A DNA stretch of 64,000 bases from NCBI GenBank assembly GCA_018268355.1, contig JAFDWR010000001.1:573306-637305 (forward strand). The letters are read 5' to 3'. Below the pieces are notes generated by a model. The model was not told the DNA's origin. It saw only the letters and a program-made list of their open reading frames with translations, and searched no databases. This document shows, in pieces, positions 24,627 to 33,473 of this stretch (position 1 is its first letter; each line of letters opens with the position of its first letter). Both the position numbers and the translations under genes were made by a program. The DNA comes from Armatimonadota bacterium. Its GTDB lineage: Bacteria; Armatimonadota; Fimbriimonadia; Fimbriimonadales; Fimbriimonadaceae.

Positions 24627-24702
24627 TGGTGCCTCAGGCCGGACTCGAACCGGCGACCCAAGCATTTTCAGTGCTTTGCTCTACCAACTGAGCTACCGAG
24701 GC
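24627..24702 (-). tRNA. tRNA-Phe (anticodon GAA)
   Basis: 76 bases with encoded CCA. Acceptor GCCTCGG pairs with CTGAGGC (one G-T), the D-arm is GCTC-AGTTGGTAGA-GC, the anticodon stem AAGCA/TGCTT carries loop CTGAAAA, and the T-arm is GCCGG-TTCGAGT-CCGGC. The discriminator base is A. It lies seven bases downstream of tRNA-Asp on the same strand, and the two are surely cotranscribed. Confidence 0.97.
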
Positions 24703-24709
24703 CTAAAAA

Positions 24710-24785
<76 letters not shown>

Positions 24786-24799
24786 GCTCGCGAGTCAAA

Positions 24800-24828
24800 A
24801 GTATGGCAGGGCCAACTGGAGATGTCAA
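24800..24828 (-). promoter_or_regulatory. tRNA promoter: TTGACA, 17-base spacer, CATACT
   Basis: A perfect -35 TTGACA and a -10-like CATACT with 17-base spacing on the minus strand. The predicted start is a few bases before tRNA-Asp. It is the strongest -35 seen in the window, as expected for a stable-RNA promoter. Confidence 0.65.
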
Positions 24829-24853
24829 GCGGCCCATGGCCTTTTTGACGAAC

Positions 24854-25303
24854 TTAGACCTCGACGCGGCTGCTCGGGATGCAATTGAGGAGCAACCAGT
24901 ACATCGCGAGGTTCAAAATCATCTCCGAGAAGTCCATCGGGTCGCTCGGCTTGCGCACGAACGAGTTTGCCCCTGCTTCATAGGCTTCCGTAATCCGGTT
25001 GGGGTCATCGGAGGAGGTGAGGACGACGACCGGGATCAGCTTGGTCCGGGCATCGGAGCGAATTCGGCGAAGGACTTCGAGACCACTCAGCTTCGGGAGC
25101 TTGAGGTCGAGGATGATGACCGCGGGCATCGAGTTCAGGTTTCGGCCGTCGTATTCGTTCTGCCCAAAGAGGTAGTCGAGGGCCTGTTGACCGTCGGCGG
25201 CAATGACAAGCTCGTTCATCACGTTGCTCTTTCGCAACGCGCGAAGCGTCAGACGCTCGTCATCGACGTTATCCTCGATCAGTAGGATGATCTTTTTTTC
25301 CAT
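24854..25303 (-). CDS. Single-domain response regulator, Rcp1-like
   Basis: 149 residues, one receiver domain and no output domain. The acidic pocket is LLIEDNVDDE, the phosphoacceptor Asp is in VIILDLKLPKLSG, the switch Thr/Ser is in VVVLTSSDD, and the Lys is in SFVRKPSDPMDF. ALRKSNVMNELVIAADGQQALDYLFGQ is typical of the Rcp1 group that partners with phytochrome-like or other sensor kinases. The output is by protein contact. No kinase is adjacent; the two kinases at 7.6-10.8 kb are possible partners, but this is only a guess. ATG at 25303. Confidence 0.92.
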   Translation of the reverse strand: MEKKIILLIEDNVDDERLTLRALRKSNVMNELVIAADGQQALDYLFGQNEYDGRNLNSMPAVIILDLKLPKLSGLEVLRRIRSDARTKLIPVVVLTSSDDPNRITEAYEAGANSFVRKPSDPMDFSEMILNLAMYWLLLNCIPSSRVEV

Positions 25304-25464
25304 CTTGTTTGGAGCCCGGCCCCAGCCTCAACGCTTTCCTTTGTACCACAGAGAAGCAAATTCTTGGCAGTGATTCACGGGCAAACTGTGACAATTCCGC
25401 TCGAAACGTAAAAAATCGAAGCTTAACACATATGTAGACATTCTTCTGTTATACTGCTCTCGCT
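25304..25464 (+). promoter_or_regulatory. AT-rich intergenic region with -10 TATACT before the SnoaL-like gene
   Basis: Divergent spacer of 161 bases. TATACT at 25450-25455 ends nine bases before the ATG at 25465 and there is no Shine-Dalgarno, so that gene may be leaderless. The stretch from about 25400 to 25445 is AT-rich. No clear operator or -35 could be fixed. Confidence 0.4.
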
Positions 25465-25824
25465 ATGAACGCAACCCAGATTGGAAATCGGCTTGTCGAA
25501 CTCCTCAACGCCATGGAGATGGACAAGGTTTATGCAGAGCTTTATTCGCCCAACATCGAGAGCATCGAGTCAGATGGCATGGTAAGCAAGGGCATGGAAG
25601 GCATTCACGCCAAGAACGAATGGTGGGCAAACACCTTCGAGGTTCTTGAGTGGGTCAATGTCGGCCCGTTCCCCCACGGCGAGTCGATGTTCTGCATCAT
25701 TTATCGCCTGAAGACGAAGAACAAGGAATCCGGCGACGTCACCGAGTTCGAGGAAGTCGGCGTTTATGACGTCGAAGACGGCAAGATCGTCCGCGAGCGA
25801 TTCTGCTACACCCCCGGCACGTAA
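25465..25824 (+). CDS. SnoaL-like / NTF2-fold protein
   Basis: 119 residues with the small cone-shaped NTF2/SnoaL pattern: an N-terminal helix pair (IGNRLVELLNAMEMDKVYAELYSPNIESIE), the substitution GMEGIHAKNEWWANTFEVLEW, and curved beta strands ending EEVGVYDVEDGKIVRERFCYTP. This fold covers ketosteroid-isomerase-like enzymes as well as non-catalytic ligand-binding proteins, so the reaction cannot be named. It is soluble and probably cytoplasmic. Flanked by convergent sugar-importer genes with only 12 bases between stops. Confidence 0.78.
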   Translation: MNATQIGNRLVELLNAMEMDKVYAELYSPNIESIESDGMVSKGMEGIHAKNEWWANTFEVLEWVNVGPFPHGESMFCIIYRLKTKNKESGDVTEFEEVGVYDVEDGKIVRERFCYTPGT

Positions 25825-25836
25825 GTCCGCCGGCGA

Positions 25837-26643
25837 CTACTTGACCGAACCCGCCAGCATCGCCTGGTGGATTCGGTCCTTAAACATCCAATAGACCGCG
25901 AGCACGGGCAGCATGACAAGGACCATGCCCGCCATCATCGCGCCCCAGTTGCTCGTATACTGCTGGTTGGTCGCCATTTCCGCGATGTTGAGCGGCAAGG
26001 TGAGGTTGGATTCCTTCTGCAGCAGCACCAAGGCGAGCTGATACTCGTTCCATAGGCCGATCAGGTTGAAGATCCCGACGATCACCAAATAGGGCCGTGC
26101 GAGGGGCAGCATCACCCGGGTGAACGTCTTCCCTTCCGAGCAACCGTCGAGCTTCGATGCCTCCTCGAGTTCCGTCGGCAAGGCCTCGAAGGCTCCGTGG
26201 AGCACGAAGATCGTGAACGAGAGCGAATACGCCGCGTACACGAGAATCAATCCGAGCTTGGTGTCGACAAGGCCGACCTTGCTGAGCATCAAGAACAGCG
26301 GGATGACCACGAGGAAGTTCGGGATCATCATCTGCGCGCAGAAAACCTGAAGGAGGAGTCTGCTCCCCCTGAATCGGAACCGAGCGAGCGCATAAGCCGC
26401 CATTGCGCTCAGCGGCAAGATCAGGAGCAAAGCCCCGACCGACACGATCGTCGAATTCAGAATGCCCGAGCCGAGCTTGGCATCCACCCAGCCCTGCGCG
26501 TAGTTGCCCCACCGCAGACTCTTCGGCAAGCTCCACGGCGAGGCGAAGATCTCCTCGGTGGACTTGAACGACGAGAGCACGAGCCAAACCAGCGGCAACA
26601 GCGTCGTCGCGAGGTACAGCCAAAGCACGATGCGGCGTTTCAT
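25837..26643 (-). CDS. Sugar ABC transporter permease (MalG/UgpE type)
   Basis: 268 residues, six membrane helices. The permease coupling motif is seen as ELEEASKLDGCSEGKTFTRVMLPLARP, and LPLNIAEMATNQQYTSNWGAMMAGMVLVMLPVLAVYWMFKDRI is the typical end of MalG-type permeases. It forms the channel with the upstream permease, whose stop it overlaps (ATGA), which fixes the start at 26643 within a longer open frame. The solute-binding lipoprotein is the first gene. No ATPase is encoded nearby, so a shared MsmX/UgpC-like ATPase elsewhere is expected. Confidence 0.93.
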   Translation of the reverse strand: MKRRIVLWLYLATTLLPLVWLVLSSFKSTEEIFASPWSLPKSLRWGNYAQGWVDAKLGSGILNSTIVSVGALLLILPLSAMAAYALARFRFRGSRLLLQVFCAQMMIPNFLVVIPLFLMLSKVGLVDTKLGLILVYAAYSLSFTIFVLHGAFEALPTELEEASKLDGCSEGKTFTRVMLPLARPYLVIVGIFNLIGLWNEYQLALVLLQKESNLTLPLNIAEMATNQQYTSNWGAMMAGMVLVMLPVLAVYWMFKDRIHQAMLAGSVK

Positions 26644-27515
26644 CGAGCCTTCGCCTCCTCGGGATTGCGCCGGAACCGCCACCGGATCGCCGACGACAGT
26701 CCCAGCGCGAGAATCAGGTTCACCGCCGCAACCGCACACGCGCGGCCATACTGGCTCTCGCCAATTCCAACCTGATAAAGAACGGTGAGCGGCATCTGGG
26801 TTGCGTTGTCGGGGCCGCCCGATGTCATCAGCCAAACCAGGACAAACAGGTTCAGCACCATCACAACGACGTAGATCGACGCCGTCCGGCGCACCGAGAA
26901 CAGCAGCGGCCAAACCACCTTCCAGTAGGTCTGCGAAGGCGAAGTGCCGTCGAGCTGGGCTGCCTCGCGGACTTCTTGCGGCACCGACCCCATCCCGGCC
27001 GAAAGGAGAAGCACGAAGAATCCCAGGGCGTACCAAAGGAAGGCCATCCCGACTCCAACGAGGGCGTATTGGCTCGACCCAAGCACCGTCTTCGTCAGGC
27101 CCGCCTTGGCAAAGAGGTCGTTCAAAGGCCCAAAGCCCGGATTGAACGCAAATCGCCAGATGATCGCGACCGCGACGAGCGAAACCACGTGCGGCACGAG
27201 CGCAAACCCCCGGGTCACCTTGCCAAGCCGGTCGTTCTTGCCCAGCTGAGCCGCGATCAACCCCGCACCGACGACCAAGACGACCGCGCCGACCGCGAGC
27301 AGGATCGCCGTATGCCAGAGCGACTGCTTGAAGGCGTCATCGCTCGCGAGGCGACCGTAGTTTTCGAGTCCAACGAACTTCGACCGGCTGGAGAGTCCTC
27401 GGAACTGATAGAGGCTCAGCTGGAAGACCCGGAACACAGGCAAGACCACCAACCACCCATAAAGCAGGGCGGCTGGGGTCAGAAGAAGGACGATGAACCG
27501 GTTGCGCGCGCTCAA
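26640..27515 (-). CDS. Sugar ABC transporter permease (MalF/UgpA type)
   Basis: 291 residues with six membrane helices. The coupling motif is VPQEVREAAQLDGTSPSQTYWKVVWPLL. FVLVWLMTSGGPDNATQMPLTVLYQVGI is characteristic of UgpA-type components, which usually read TxGGP. Start ATG overlaps the stop of the binding-protein gene (ATGA at 27512-27515) and the stop overlaps the next permease, so the three genes are translationally coupled. Confidence 0.93.
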   Translation of the reverse strand: MSARNRFIVLLLTPAALLYGWLVVLPVFRVFQLSLYQFRGLSSRSKFVGLENYGRLASDDAFKQSLWHTAILLAVGAVVLVVGAGLIAAQLGKNDRLGKVTRGFALVPHVVSLVAVAIIWRFAFNPGFGPLNDLFAKAGLTKTVLGSSQYALVGVGMAFLWYALGFFVLLLSAGMGSVPQEVREAAQLDGTSPSQTYWKVVWPLLFSVRRTASIYVVVMVLNLFVLVWLMTSGGPDNATQMPLTVLYQVGIGESQYGRACAVAAVNLILALGLSSAIRWRFRRNPEEAKAR

Positions 27516-28864
27516 TGCTTGTGCTTGGGAATCGCAGAATCCTTACGACACTCTTCGGCGGCGGCTTCGGCTCGATCGCAGAAGGCTTCCGGGGTGATCT
27601 CTCGGTTCAAAAGGGCCGCCATCGCGTCTTCCAGCTTCTTGTTGAACGCCGGATACCACTGGCGATACTGGACCGCCCAGACTTCCTTCGAGGCCTTGAA
27701 GGCGTCCGCTGCGCCCTTGAGCGTCGGGTCCATCTCGACTTCATCCGAGCCCTTAATCGCCATGAGCGTGCCTTTCTCCTTCACGAAGGCCTTGGCCTGG
27801 TCCAGGCTCGTCATGAACTTGAAGAACTCGATTCCAGCCTCGGGGTGCTTTGCCTTGGCGGGCACCATCCAGGGCTCGATGCCGATGAGGAGCGACGAGG
27901 CGTCGCCCTTGCCGCCATCCGCGACGGGAGGCAGGAAGAAGGCGAGCTTTGCACCCTTCGGCATGACGTCCTTCATTTCGGCCTGGAGCCACGATCCGCA
28001 TGGGATCATCGCCGCCTTGCCCCGCAAGAATTCCATCTGCGATTCCGTGTGGTTGAGGCCGGTTGCTCCGGTCTGGAAGTAGCCCTTATCGGCGAGCTCG
28101 CGGATCATCGACGCCGCCTTCAGCATCGCGGGGGACTTCCAAGCGCCCGGTTCGAGGTTTTGGGCTGCCTTTACCGCATCACCGCCACCCACGCTGTAGC
28201 ACCAAGGGAGCAGGAATCCATCGAGCATGTAATAGGGGTACTTGCCCTGGAAGGTCAGAGGAGCGATCCCCTTTGCCTTGATCTTCTCGCAAAGGGCGAG
28301 GAGCTCAGAATAAGTCTTCGGAGCGGTCCAGCCGTTCGCCGCGAAGAGGTCAGGGTTGTACCACCAGCCGTAGACCATCACGTAATACGGCAGGACATAT
28401 TGTTTGCCATCAAGCTGGCCGAGCTTGAGCAGTTTCTCGTCGAAGGTGTCCTTCCAGGCGGTCTTGCCATCGAAGGCGGGCGAATTCATCGCCTCGGTGA
28501 GATCAAAGAGCTGACCTTCTTCGACGAGGCCCCAGTGGTCCATGCCCCAGCCCGGGAAAACGAGGTCGGGGACGTCGCCCGAGATGAATCGGGGTTTGAG
28601 CTTTTCCCAGATCTTGCTGTCGCCGGTGACCGCGACCTTCATGCCCGGCTCTGCGGCCTCGAACGCCTTGCCCGCCGATTGGTAAAAGTCGATGTTGTAG
28701 CCGCCCTTAAAGGCGACAACTTCGATGGAAGCGGGAGCGGCCTTTTTGGCGACCGTGAGTTTCGGAGCCGGTGCGGTGTCATCCGAGCCACCCCCGGGCG
28801 AACCACAACCAGCCATCAAAGCGACGAGGAAAAGAGCACCAAAACTAGACCGCCTGCGCAGCAT
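27512..28864 (-). CDS. Sugar ABC transporter solute-binding lipoprotein, family 1
   Basis: 450 residues. Lipoprotein signal with lipobox MAGC (FLVALMAGC) and a GSPGGGSDD linker. The family-1 binding-protein fold is visible: IEVVAFKGGYNIDFYQSAGKAFEAAEPGMKVAVT, DVPDLVFPGWGMDHWGLVEEGQLFDL, LPYYVMVYGWWYNPDLFAANGWTAPKTYSELLALCEKIK and AMIPCGSWLQAEMKDVMP. It captures a sugar or oligosaccharide for the two downstream permeases. It is divergent, across 46 bases, from a sialate O-acetylesterase gene, which suggests uptake of sugars released from acetylated glycans. Confidence 0.93.
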   Translation of the reverse strand: MLRRRSSFGALFLVALMAGCGSPGGGSDDTAPAPKLTVAKKAAPASIEVVAFKGGYNIDFYQSAGKAFEAAEPGMKVAVTGDSKIWEKLKPRFISGDVPDLVFPGWGMDHWGLVEEGQLFDLTEAMNSPAFDGKTAWKDTFDEKLLKLGQLDGKQYVLPYYVMVYGWWYNPDLFAANGWTAPKTYSELLALCEKIKAKGIAPLTFQGKYPYYMLDGFLLPWCYSVGGGDAVKAAQNLEPGAWKSPAMLKAASMIRELADKGYFQTGATGLNHTESQMEFLRGKAAMIPCGSWLQAEMKDVMPKGAKLAFFLPPVADGGKGDASSLLIGIEPWMVPAKAKHPEAGIEFFKFMTSLDQAKAFVKEKGTLMAIKGSDEVEMDPTLKGAADAFKASKEVWAVQYRQWYPAFNKKLEDAMAALLNREITPEAFCDRAEAAAEECRKDSAIPKHKH

Positions 28865-28898
28865 GACTCACGATATCACACGATCTCTTGATCCTGCA

Positions 28899-28904
28899 TA
28901 TACT
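28899..28904 (+). promoter_or_regulatory. -10 element TATACT, six bases before the esterase start
   Basis: TATACT ends six bases before GTG 28911 with no Shine-Dalgarno between. It implies a leaderless message and supports GTG 28911 over the ATG at 28863, which would overlap the divergent gene's start codon. Confidence 0.45.
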
Positions 28905-28910
28905 GAACCT

Positions 28911-30842
28911 GTGCTTCTTGTCGGAATCTCCCTCGGCGTCAGCCTCAAAGTCATCGAACTCGGACCGCTGTTCCAAGACGGCATGGTGTTGCAACAAGGT
29001 CGCCCGTGCCCCATCTGGGGCCATGCCGACCCGAACCAACCCGTGACCATAACGTTCACCGGTCGCACCGTGCGCGGAACCGTCGATGCCCAGGGCAATT
29101 TCAAGCTGCGACTTCCCTCTTTCCCCAGTTCGGCAACGCCGCAGACCCTGACCGTCAAGATTGGCGACCAAGAAAAGACGATCCAGAACGTAGTCGTTGG
29201 CGAGGTTTGGCTCTGCAGCGGTCAATCGAACATGGAGATGGGCGTCGATGCCATCCAATCCGCCAAGGGCGACATCGACAAAGCGAACGACCCGCTCCTG
29301 CGGACCTTCCTGGTGAACCACCAGATCAGCGCGATCCCGCGGCCGTCGGTGGGCGGGGTCTGGCGCGAAACCACGCCCGCCAACCTACGCCAAGGCGGCT
29401 GGGCTGGCTTTAGTGCGGTCGGCTATAGCTTCGGGCGGCGGCTTCGCAAGGAGCTCGGCGTGCCCGTCGGCCTTATCGGCAGCTATTGGGGTGGCACCCC
29501 CGCCGAATCGTGGGTGAGCGATGAGGGCCTGCGCGGGCTGAAGGATTGGAACGCGATCCTCGATGAGCAAAAAGCCGGGCGAGAGGTCGACGCGACGAGC
29601 ATGAGCGGCTACCGCCTCCGCCTCCTGGGCTACCTGAACGGACTCGATGCGAACGGCGAGGGCCTGCGAAAGACGCTTGATCCGAATTCAACGGGCTGGC
29701 AGGACTCCAGTCTCCTCGGTCTCTGGTCGCGAAAGGGAATCCGCGACGTCCGCGCGATGTGGTACCGAAAGACCTTCAATCTCGATGCCGCTCAGGCGCG
29801 GGGCGTCCTGACCCTCAGCCTCCCGCGTGCCCGCGAGGTCGAGGTGCTCTACATCAATGGCGAACCCCAACGCGGCGTCCGGCTCGGCGACGGCTCCAAG
29901 AAGTACTTCGTCTCCGCCTCCAAACTGAAGGTCGGCGACAACACCCTGTCCGTCCTTGTCATCAACCTCTATGGCGACGGCGGCTTTGAAGGTAACGCTG
30001 CCCAGGCCTCGGTTGAGCCGCGCGGCGGACCCGCGATTCCGATCGACGAAGGTTGGCAGATCACGGTCCACAAGACTGGCCAGCAAGGCGGCTACCCGGT
30101 CTATCCCGAGCACACCGCAGGCGCGCTTTTCAACGGCATGATCGCACCCCTCGCGCCCTACGCGATCTCGGGGGCGCTCTGGTACCAGGGTGAATCGAAC
30201 GCATGGCGTGCGGCGCAGTATGGAAAGCTCCTTCCCGCCTTAATTCTCGACTGGCGCAAGCAGTTTGAGACCGCCTTCCCGTTCTACATTGTCCAGTTGG
30301 CCGCCTTCAAGCAGCCGCTGAGCACGCCCGCCGAGGACGACTGGGCCGAGCTGCGTGAGTCGCAGTACCTCACCGCCCGCCGGACCCCAAAATGCGACCT
30401 CATCAGCGCGATTGACCTTGGCAACGCCAACGACATCCACCCGCAACAGAAGTTCGAGCTCGGCGAGCGCCTCGCCAACCTCGGTTTGACCCAGGTCTAC
30501 CAGCGGAAGGGGCTGCCCGTTGGCGGTCCGGAGTACAAGTCGTTCAAGGTGGAGGGCAGGGCGATTCGGATCACTCTGACGCGCGCTGCGGGGCTTCGCA
30601 CGTCGGATGGCAAGGCACCTCACGCCTTCCAGATCGCCGGTGAAGACAAGAAGTGGGTTTGGGCAAATGCAACGATCGACAAGGAAAGTGTCGTCGTCTC
30701 CGCGCCAGGCGTGACGAAGCCGATCGCCGTGCGCTATGCCTGGTCGGCCAACCCCGAGGTGAACCTGGTCAACAAGGACGGCTGGCCCGCGCTTCCTTTC
30801 CGTACCGACAACTGGCCCCGCATGACCGCGAACAACAAGTGA
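28911..30842 (+). CDS. Sialate O-acetylesterase (SGNH-type carbohydrate esterase)
   Basis: 643 residues. The SGNH-hydrolase motifs are visible: WLCSGQSNMEMG with the nucleophile Ser, GALWYQGESNAW, and the late catalytic ISAIDLGNANDIHPQQK with Asp and His. An N-terminal beta domain (MVLQQGRPCPIWGHADPNQPVTITF) and a sugar-binding galactose-binding-like insertion at about residues 260-380 are typical. It removes O-acetyl groups from sialic acids or, in environmental bacteria, from other acetylated glycans. The N-terminal hydrophobic stretch (LLVGISLGVSLKVIEL) could be an export signal. The start is discussed at the -10 entry. A terminator follows at once. Confidence 0.88.
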   Translation: MLLVGISLGVSLKVIELGPLFQDGMVLQQGRPCPIWGHADPNQPVTITFTGRTVRGTVDAQGNFKLRLPSFPSSATPQTLTVKIGDQEKTIQNVVVGEVWLCSGQSNMEMGVDAIQSAKGDIDKANDPLLRTFLVNHQISAIPRPSVGGVWRETTPANLRQGGWAGFSAVGYSFGRRLRKELGVPVGLIGSYWGGTPAESWVSDEGLRGLKDWNAILDEQKAGREVDATSMSGYRLRLLGYLNGLDANGEGLRKTLDPNSTGWQDSSLLGLWSRKGIRDVRAMWYRKTFNLDAAQARGVLTLSLPRAREVEVLYINGEPQRGVRLGDGSKKYFVSASKLKVGDNTLSVLVINLYGDGGFEGNAAQASVEPRGGPAIPIDEGWQITVHKTGQQGGYPVYPEHTAGALFNGMIAPLAPYAISGALWYQGESNAWRAAQYGKLLPALILDWRKQFETAFPFYIVQLAAFKQPLSTPAEDDWAELRESQYLTARRTPKCDLISAIDLGNANDIHPQQKFELGERLANLGLTQVYQRKGLPVGGPEYKSFKVEGRAIRITLTRAAGLRTSDGKAPHAFQIAGEDKKWVWANATIDKESVVVSAPGVTKPIAVRYAWSANPEVNLVNKDGWPALPFRTDNWPRMTANNK

Positions 30843-30843
30843 G

Positions 30844-31746
30844 CTAGGCCCGCGGGTGGGCCTTTTTGAAACGTCGCTTGACCTCGTCGAGGTTGAGCGA
30901 CGTGTACACCTGGGTCGTGGCAATCGAGCTATGACCCAGAAGGTCCTGCACCGCGCGTAGGTCCGCGCCGCCCTCAAGCAGGTGGACCGCATAGGAATGC
31001 CGAAGCACGTGAGGGGAAAGGTGGTGCTCGGTGCCCGCCGCCTTCGCCATGCGCTCGAGCCGGTCATAGGCGACTTGTCGCAGCATCGGCTTGCCACGAT
31101 CACTCACGATGAGGGTCAACGTGCTCGGCTTCGTGAGGGCAGGCCGACTCTCGGCGAGGTACCGCCGCAGCCAGTCCACCGTTTGGGCCGGGAGCGGCAC
31201 CCAGCGCACCTTTCCTCGCTTACCAACGATGCGTAGGGCTTGCTGGCTGAGGTCCACCTCGGCCACCGGCAGCGAAAGCGCCTCAGTGATGCGCAGCCCG
31301 GCACCATAAATGAGCTCAAAAAGCGCTCGGTCGCGCAGCCCTTTGGGGTCGTCCAGGTCGCATGAGTTGAGAACCCGGTGCAGCACCTCCAGGGGTAGCG
31401 CCTTGGGAAGCGCCTTCGGTTTGCGGAGGCCGTCTGCGCTCGGGAGCTGGGCCTTGAGCGTCGCTCCGCGCTTCACCCGGTGCTTGAGCAGGCCGCGAAA
31501 GCTGCTGATCCGGCGCTGGCGCGTGGCCGCGCTCAGTCCGGGGTCCCAGCTGCGCTCCCATTCAACGACCATCTCGTCGGTGAGGCCATCCCAGGATTCC
31601 AGGCCCTGCTCAGCAAAGAGGGGCAAGAGTCCAAGAAGGTCGGTGCGATACGAGGCAACCGTGTGCGCGCTCGCGCCTCGATCCACCGCGAGCGAGTCCA
31701 AAAAGTCGTCTATTTGGGCTTGGAGTCGGCTTTCTTTCTCAGCCAA
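30844..31746 (-). CDS. Tyrosine recombinase of the XerC/XerD type
   Basis: 300 residues, full length for Xer recombinases. The N-terminal SAM-like domain is IDDFLDSLAVDRGASAHTVASYRTDL. The catalytic residues are Arg in YGAGLRITEAL, a Lys in KRGKVRWVPLP, H-x-x-R in LSPHVLRHSYAVHLLEGG, His in DLLGHSSIATTQVYTSL, and the Tyr nucleophile in the same segment. The role would be chromosome-dimer resolution at dif if this is the cell's Xer protein. It is the last gene of the HD-GYP/glycosyltransferase operon and its start lies inside the glycosyltransferase gene (37-base overlap). There are no attachment-like repeats around it, so it does not mark an integrated element. Confidence 0.92.
   Translation of the reverse strand: MAEKESRLQAQIDDFLDSLAVDRGASAHTVASYRTDLLGLLPLFAEQGLESWDGLTDEMVVEWERSWDPGLSAATRQRRISSFRGLLKHRVKRGATLKAQLPSADGLRKPKALPKALPLEVLHRVLNSCDLDDPKGLRDRALFELIYGAGLRITEALSLPVAEVDLSQQALRIVGKRGKVRWVPLPAQTVDWLRRYLAESRPALTKPSTLTLIVSDRGKPMLRQVAYDRLERMAKAAGTEHHLSPHVLRHSYAVHLLEGGADLRAVQDLLGHSSIATTQVYTSLNLDEVKRRFKKAHPRA
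30846..30868 (+). terminator. Terminator of the esterase gene, inside the xer gene's end
   Basis: AGGCCC, loop GCGGGT, GGGCCT, then five T residues on the plus strand. It lies four bases after the esterase stop and within the last codons of the convergent recombinase gene, so one stretch of DNA is both coding and terminator. Confidence 0.75.
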
Positions 31747-33473
31747 ACCGTGTACCTCGCCTGGGTGTAGGTCATGTCGTGGATCGATTCGCTCTGGACA
31801 CCGAAGACGCCACCCGGCTCATAGTCCTTCTTCAGTTCGGCAACGAACTTCTCGTAGTCGGCATAGGCGTTTTGGGCGTCTTGGCTCACGTCCTTTCGGC
31901 CCGCGAACCGCGCCTCTTCCGCTTCAAAATTGCTGATGACGATCGCAGTCGGTTTCTTCTCGGTCAGGAGGCGGACATCCCAATCCTTCTTGAGGGCAAG
32001 CAACTCGGGCGTCCAGCGCGCAAGGTTACTTTCCAGCTCCGTCGGTAGGTAGCGAACGGTTCGGGGGCTGGCGACCTGATTCATCTCGACATACATCCGC
32101 TGGAGCATGGCGGGGGCGCGAACGACGCCTGCATCCGGGAACGTCGGAGGCGTCCAATACCAAGGGTCCTTGACAAGGCCGACGGTGAAGGTCTCATCGC
32201 TCTTCGCCATGTTGCGAAGGTCGGTGACGAGCGCATCGCGCACGTCCGGACGCGCCATCTGCACCGAAAGAAGGACGGCCTTGCGCAATCCACCCGGATC
32301 GAGGCCACCAATCGCAAGAAGTCCGAGCGCGATGATGACGCGACTGCGGCCACCCTTCTCATTGGAAACCGCCATCCACCATCCAAACGCGAGCGCGAGC
32401 AGGATGAGGAGCGGGAAGGTGTAGCGCATGAAGGTCACCTGCGCCTTTCCAATGATGATGAAATAGGGCAGGAAGAAGCCGAGCGCAACCCAGACCCAAG
32501 GTTCTTTCTTGCTGATCGCGAGGCCGACGCCGATGAACGAAAGAACGGTCAGCAGGATGCCGACGCCCTGCGGAAGGCTTCCCAACAGGTGCTGTACGAA
32601 CCCAACTGGCAGTCCCTCGAAGATGAGGCCGTGGCCGGTGGAGGTGTGTTGCATCTCAAACCGGAAGTCCTCCATGAACTTCGCCGAGTTGAGCACCGCG
32701 CCGGGGGTGCCGATCACGAACGTCAAAAGCGTGATCGCGATGGCCGCGCTAAGGGCAACGACCCAGCTCTGCTTGACGATCTTCTTTTCACGTCCAAGGA
32801 AAAGGGCAACCGCGGTGGACCCAAGGACGAGAATGCCGGTGTACTTGGTCGCCGCGCTCAGGCCCGCGAAGACCGCCGCCGCGATGAGCCACTTCCACCA
32901 GGTCTTCGAGGTGGTTTCCTCGTTCGACTGCAGCAGCTTGATCGCATAGAGCGTGCTCGCCGCCGCGAAGAAGGTCGCCATGACGTCCACGGTCTGGAAG
33001 TGGGAATGGATGACGAACGCGGGTGCGACCGCGATCAGCCCGCCCGCAAACCAGGCCATCCACCTTCCCTTCAATCGGTCGCCGATGATGAAGATGATGA
33101 ACGCGGTTCCCGCGCCGAGCACCGCACTGATGATCCGGCCCGCAAGGTGGCACCGACCCGAGAACTTCCAGCCCGAATCAGGGTCGTCATCCTTGATCCC
33201 GCCCGTGTAGGCGGCGGTGACATCGCTCGCGATTCGAAGGGTGGTGAGATAAAGCGTTCCGTAGTTGTAGAAGCCAGGATCGAAGTCCAGCTTCGCGGGC
33301 TCAATGCCGCGACTTGCTTGCCAAACGATCAGCTCATCCGGATGGTAGCTCTGGTGGTGCAGCTCGTTAGGCAATCCCCACGTGATGCCGATCAGCCGCA
33401 AGCCAAGGGCAAGGACAAAGAGGAGAATTCCTTGCTTGAAGGCCTGACTGAGGCTGGGAAACGACCGCTTCAC
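31710..33473 (-). CDS. Membrane glycosyltransferase, GT39/ArnT-PMT-like
   Basis: 587 residues with about ten hydrophobic segments. The first loop has ELHHQSYHPDELIVWQASRG, the acidic DE of GT-C glycosyltransferases, followed by YNYGTLYL. AAVFAGLSAATKYTGILVLGSTAVAL is typical of the dolichyl/undecaprenyl-phosphate sugar-dependent family. The C-terminal 170 residues are soluble and would be periplasmic. It probably moves a sugar from a lipid carrier to a protein or glycan outside the inner membrane; substrate unknown. The start GTG overlaps the stop of the HD pseudoenzyme gene (GTGA), and TATCCT seven bases upstream may allow independent transcription. Confidence 0.8.
   Translation of the reverse strand: MKRSFPSLSQAFKQGILLFVLALGLRLIGITWGLPNELHHQSYHPDELIVWQASRGIEPAKLDFDPGFYNYGTLYLTTLRIASDVTAAYTGGIKDDDPDSGWKFSGRCHLAGRIISAVLGAGTAFIIFIIGDRLKGRWMAWFAGGLIAVAPAFVIHSHFQTVDVMATFFAAASTLYAIKLLQSNEETTSKTWWKWLIAAAVFAGLSAATKYTGILVLGSTAVALFLGREKKIVKQSWVVALSAAIAITLLTFVIGTPGAVLNSAKFMEDFRFEMQHTSTGHGLIFEGLPVGFVQHLLGSLPQGVGILLTVLSFIGVGLAISKKEPWVWVALGFFLPYFIIIGKAQVTFMRYTFPLLILLALAFGWWMAVSNEKGGRSRVIIALGLLAIGGLDPGGLRKAVLLSVQMARPDVRDALVTDLRNMAKSDETFTVGLVKDPWYWTPPTFPDAGVVRAPAMLQRMYVEMNQVASPRTVRYLPTELESNLARWTPELLALKKDWDVRLLTEKKPTAIVISNFEAEEARFAGRKDVSQDAQNAYADYEKFVAELKKDYEPGGVFGVQSESIHDMTYTQARYTVWLRKKADSKPK

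Noticed and set aside
28863..28910. ATG at 28863 as the start of the sialate esterase
   Set aside because: It overlaps the ATG of the divergent binding-protein gene base for base and leaves no room for a promoter. GTG 28911 has a -10 element six bases upstream.
30844..31746. Tyrosine recombinase as a sign of an integrated mobile element
   Set aside because: It is the last gene of a coupled operon, is of Xer type, and no attachment-like direct repeats, tRNA target or cargo genes are around it.
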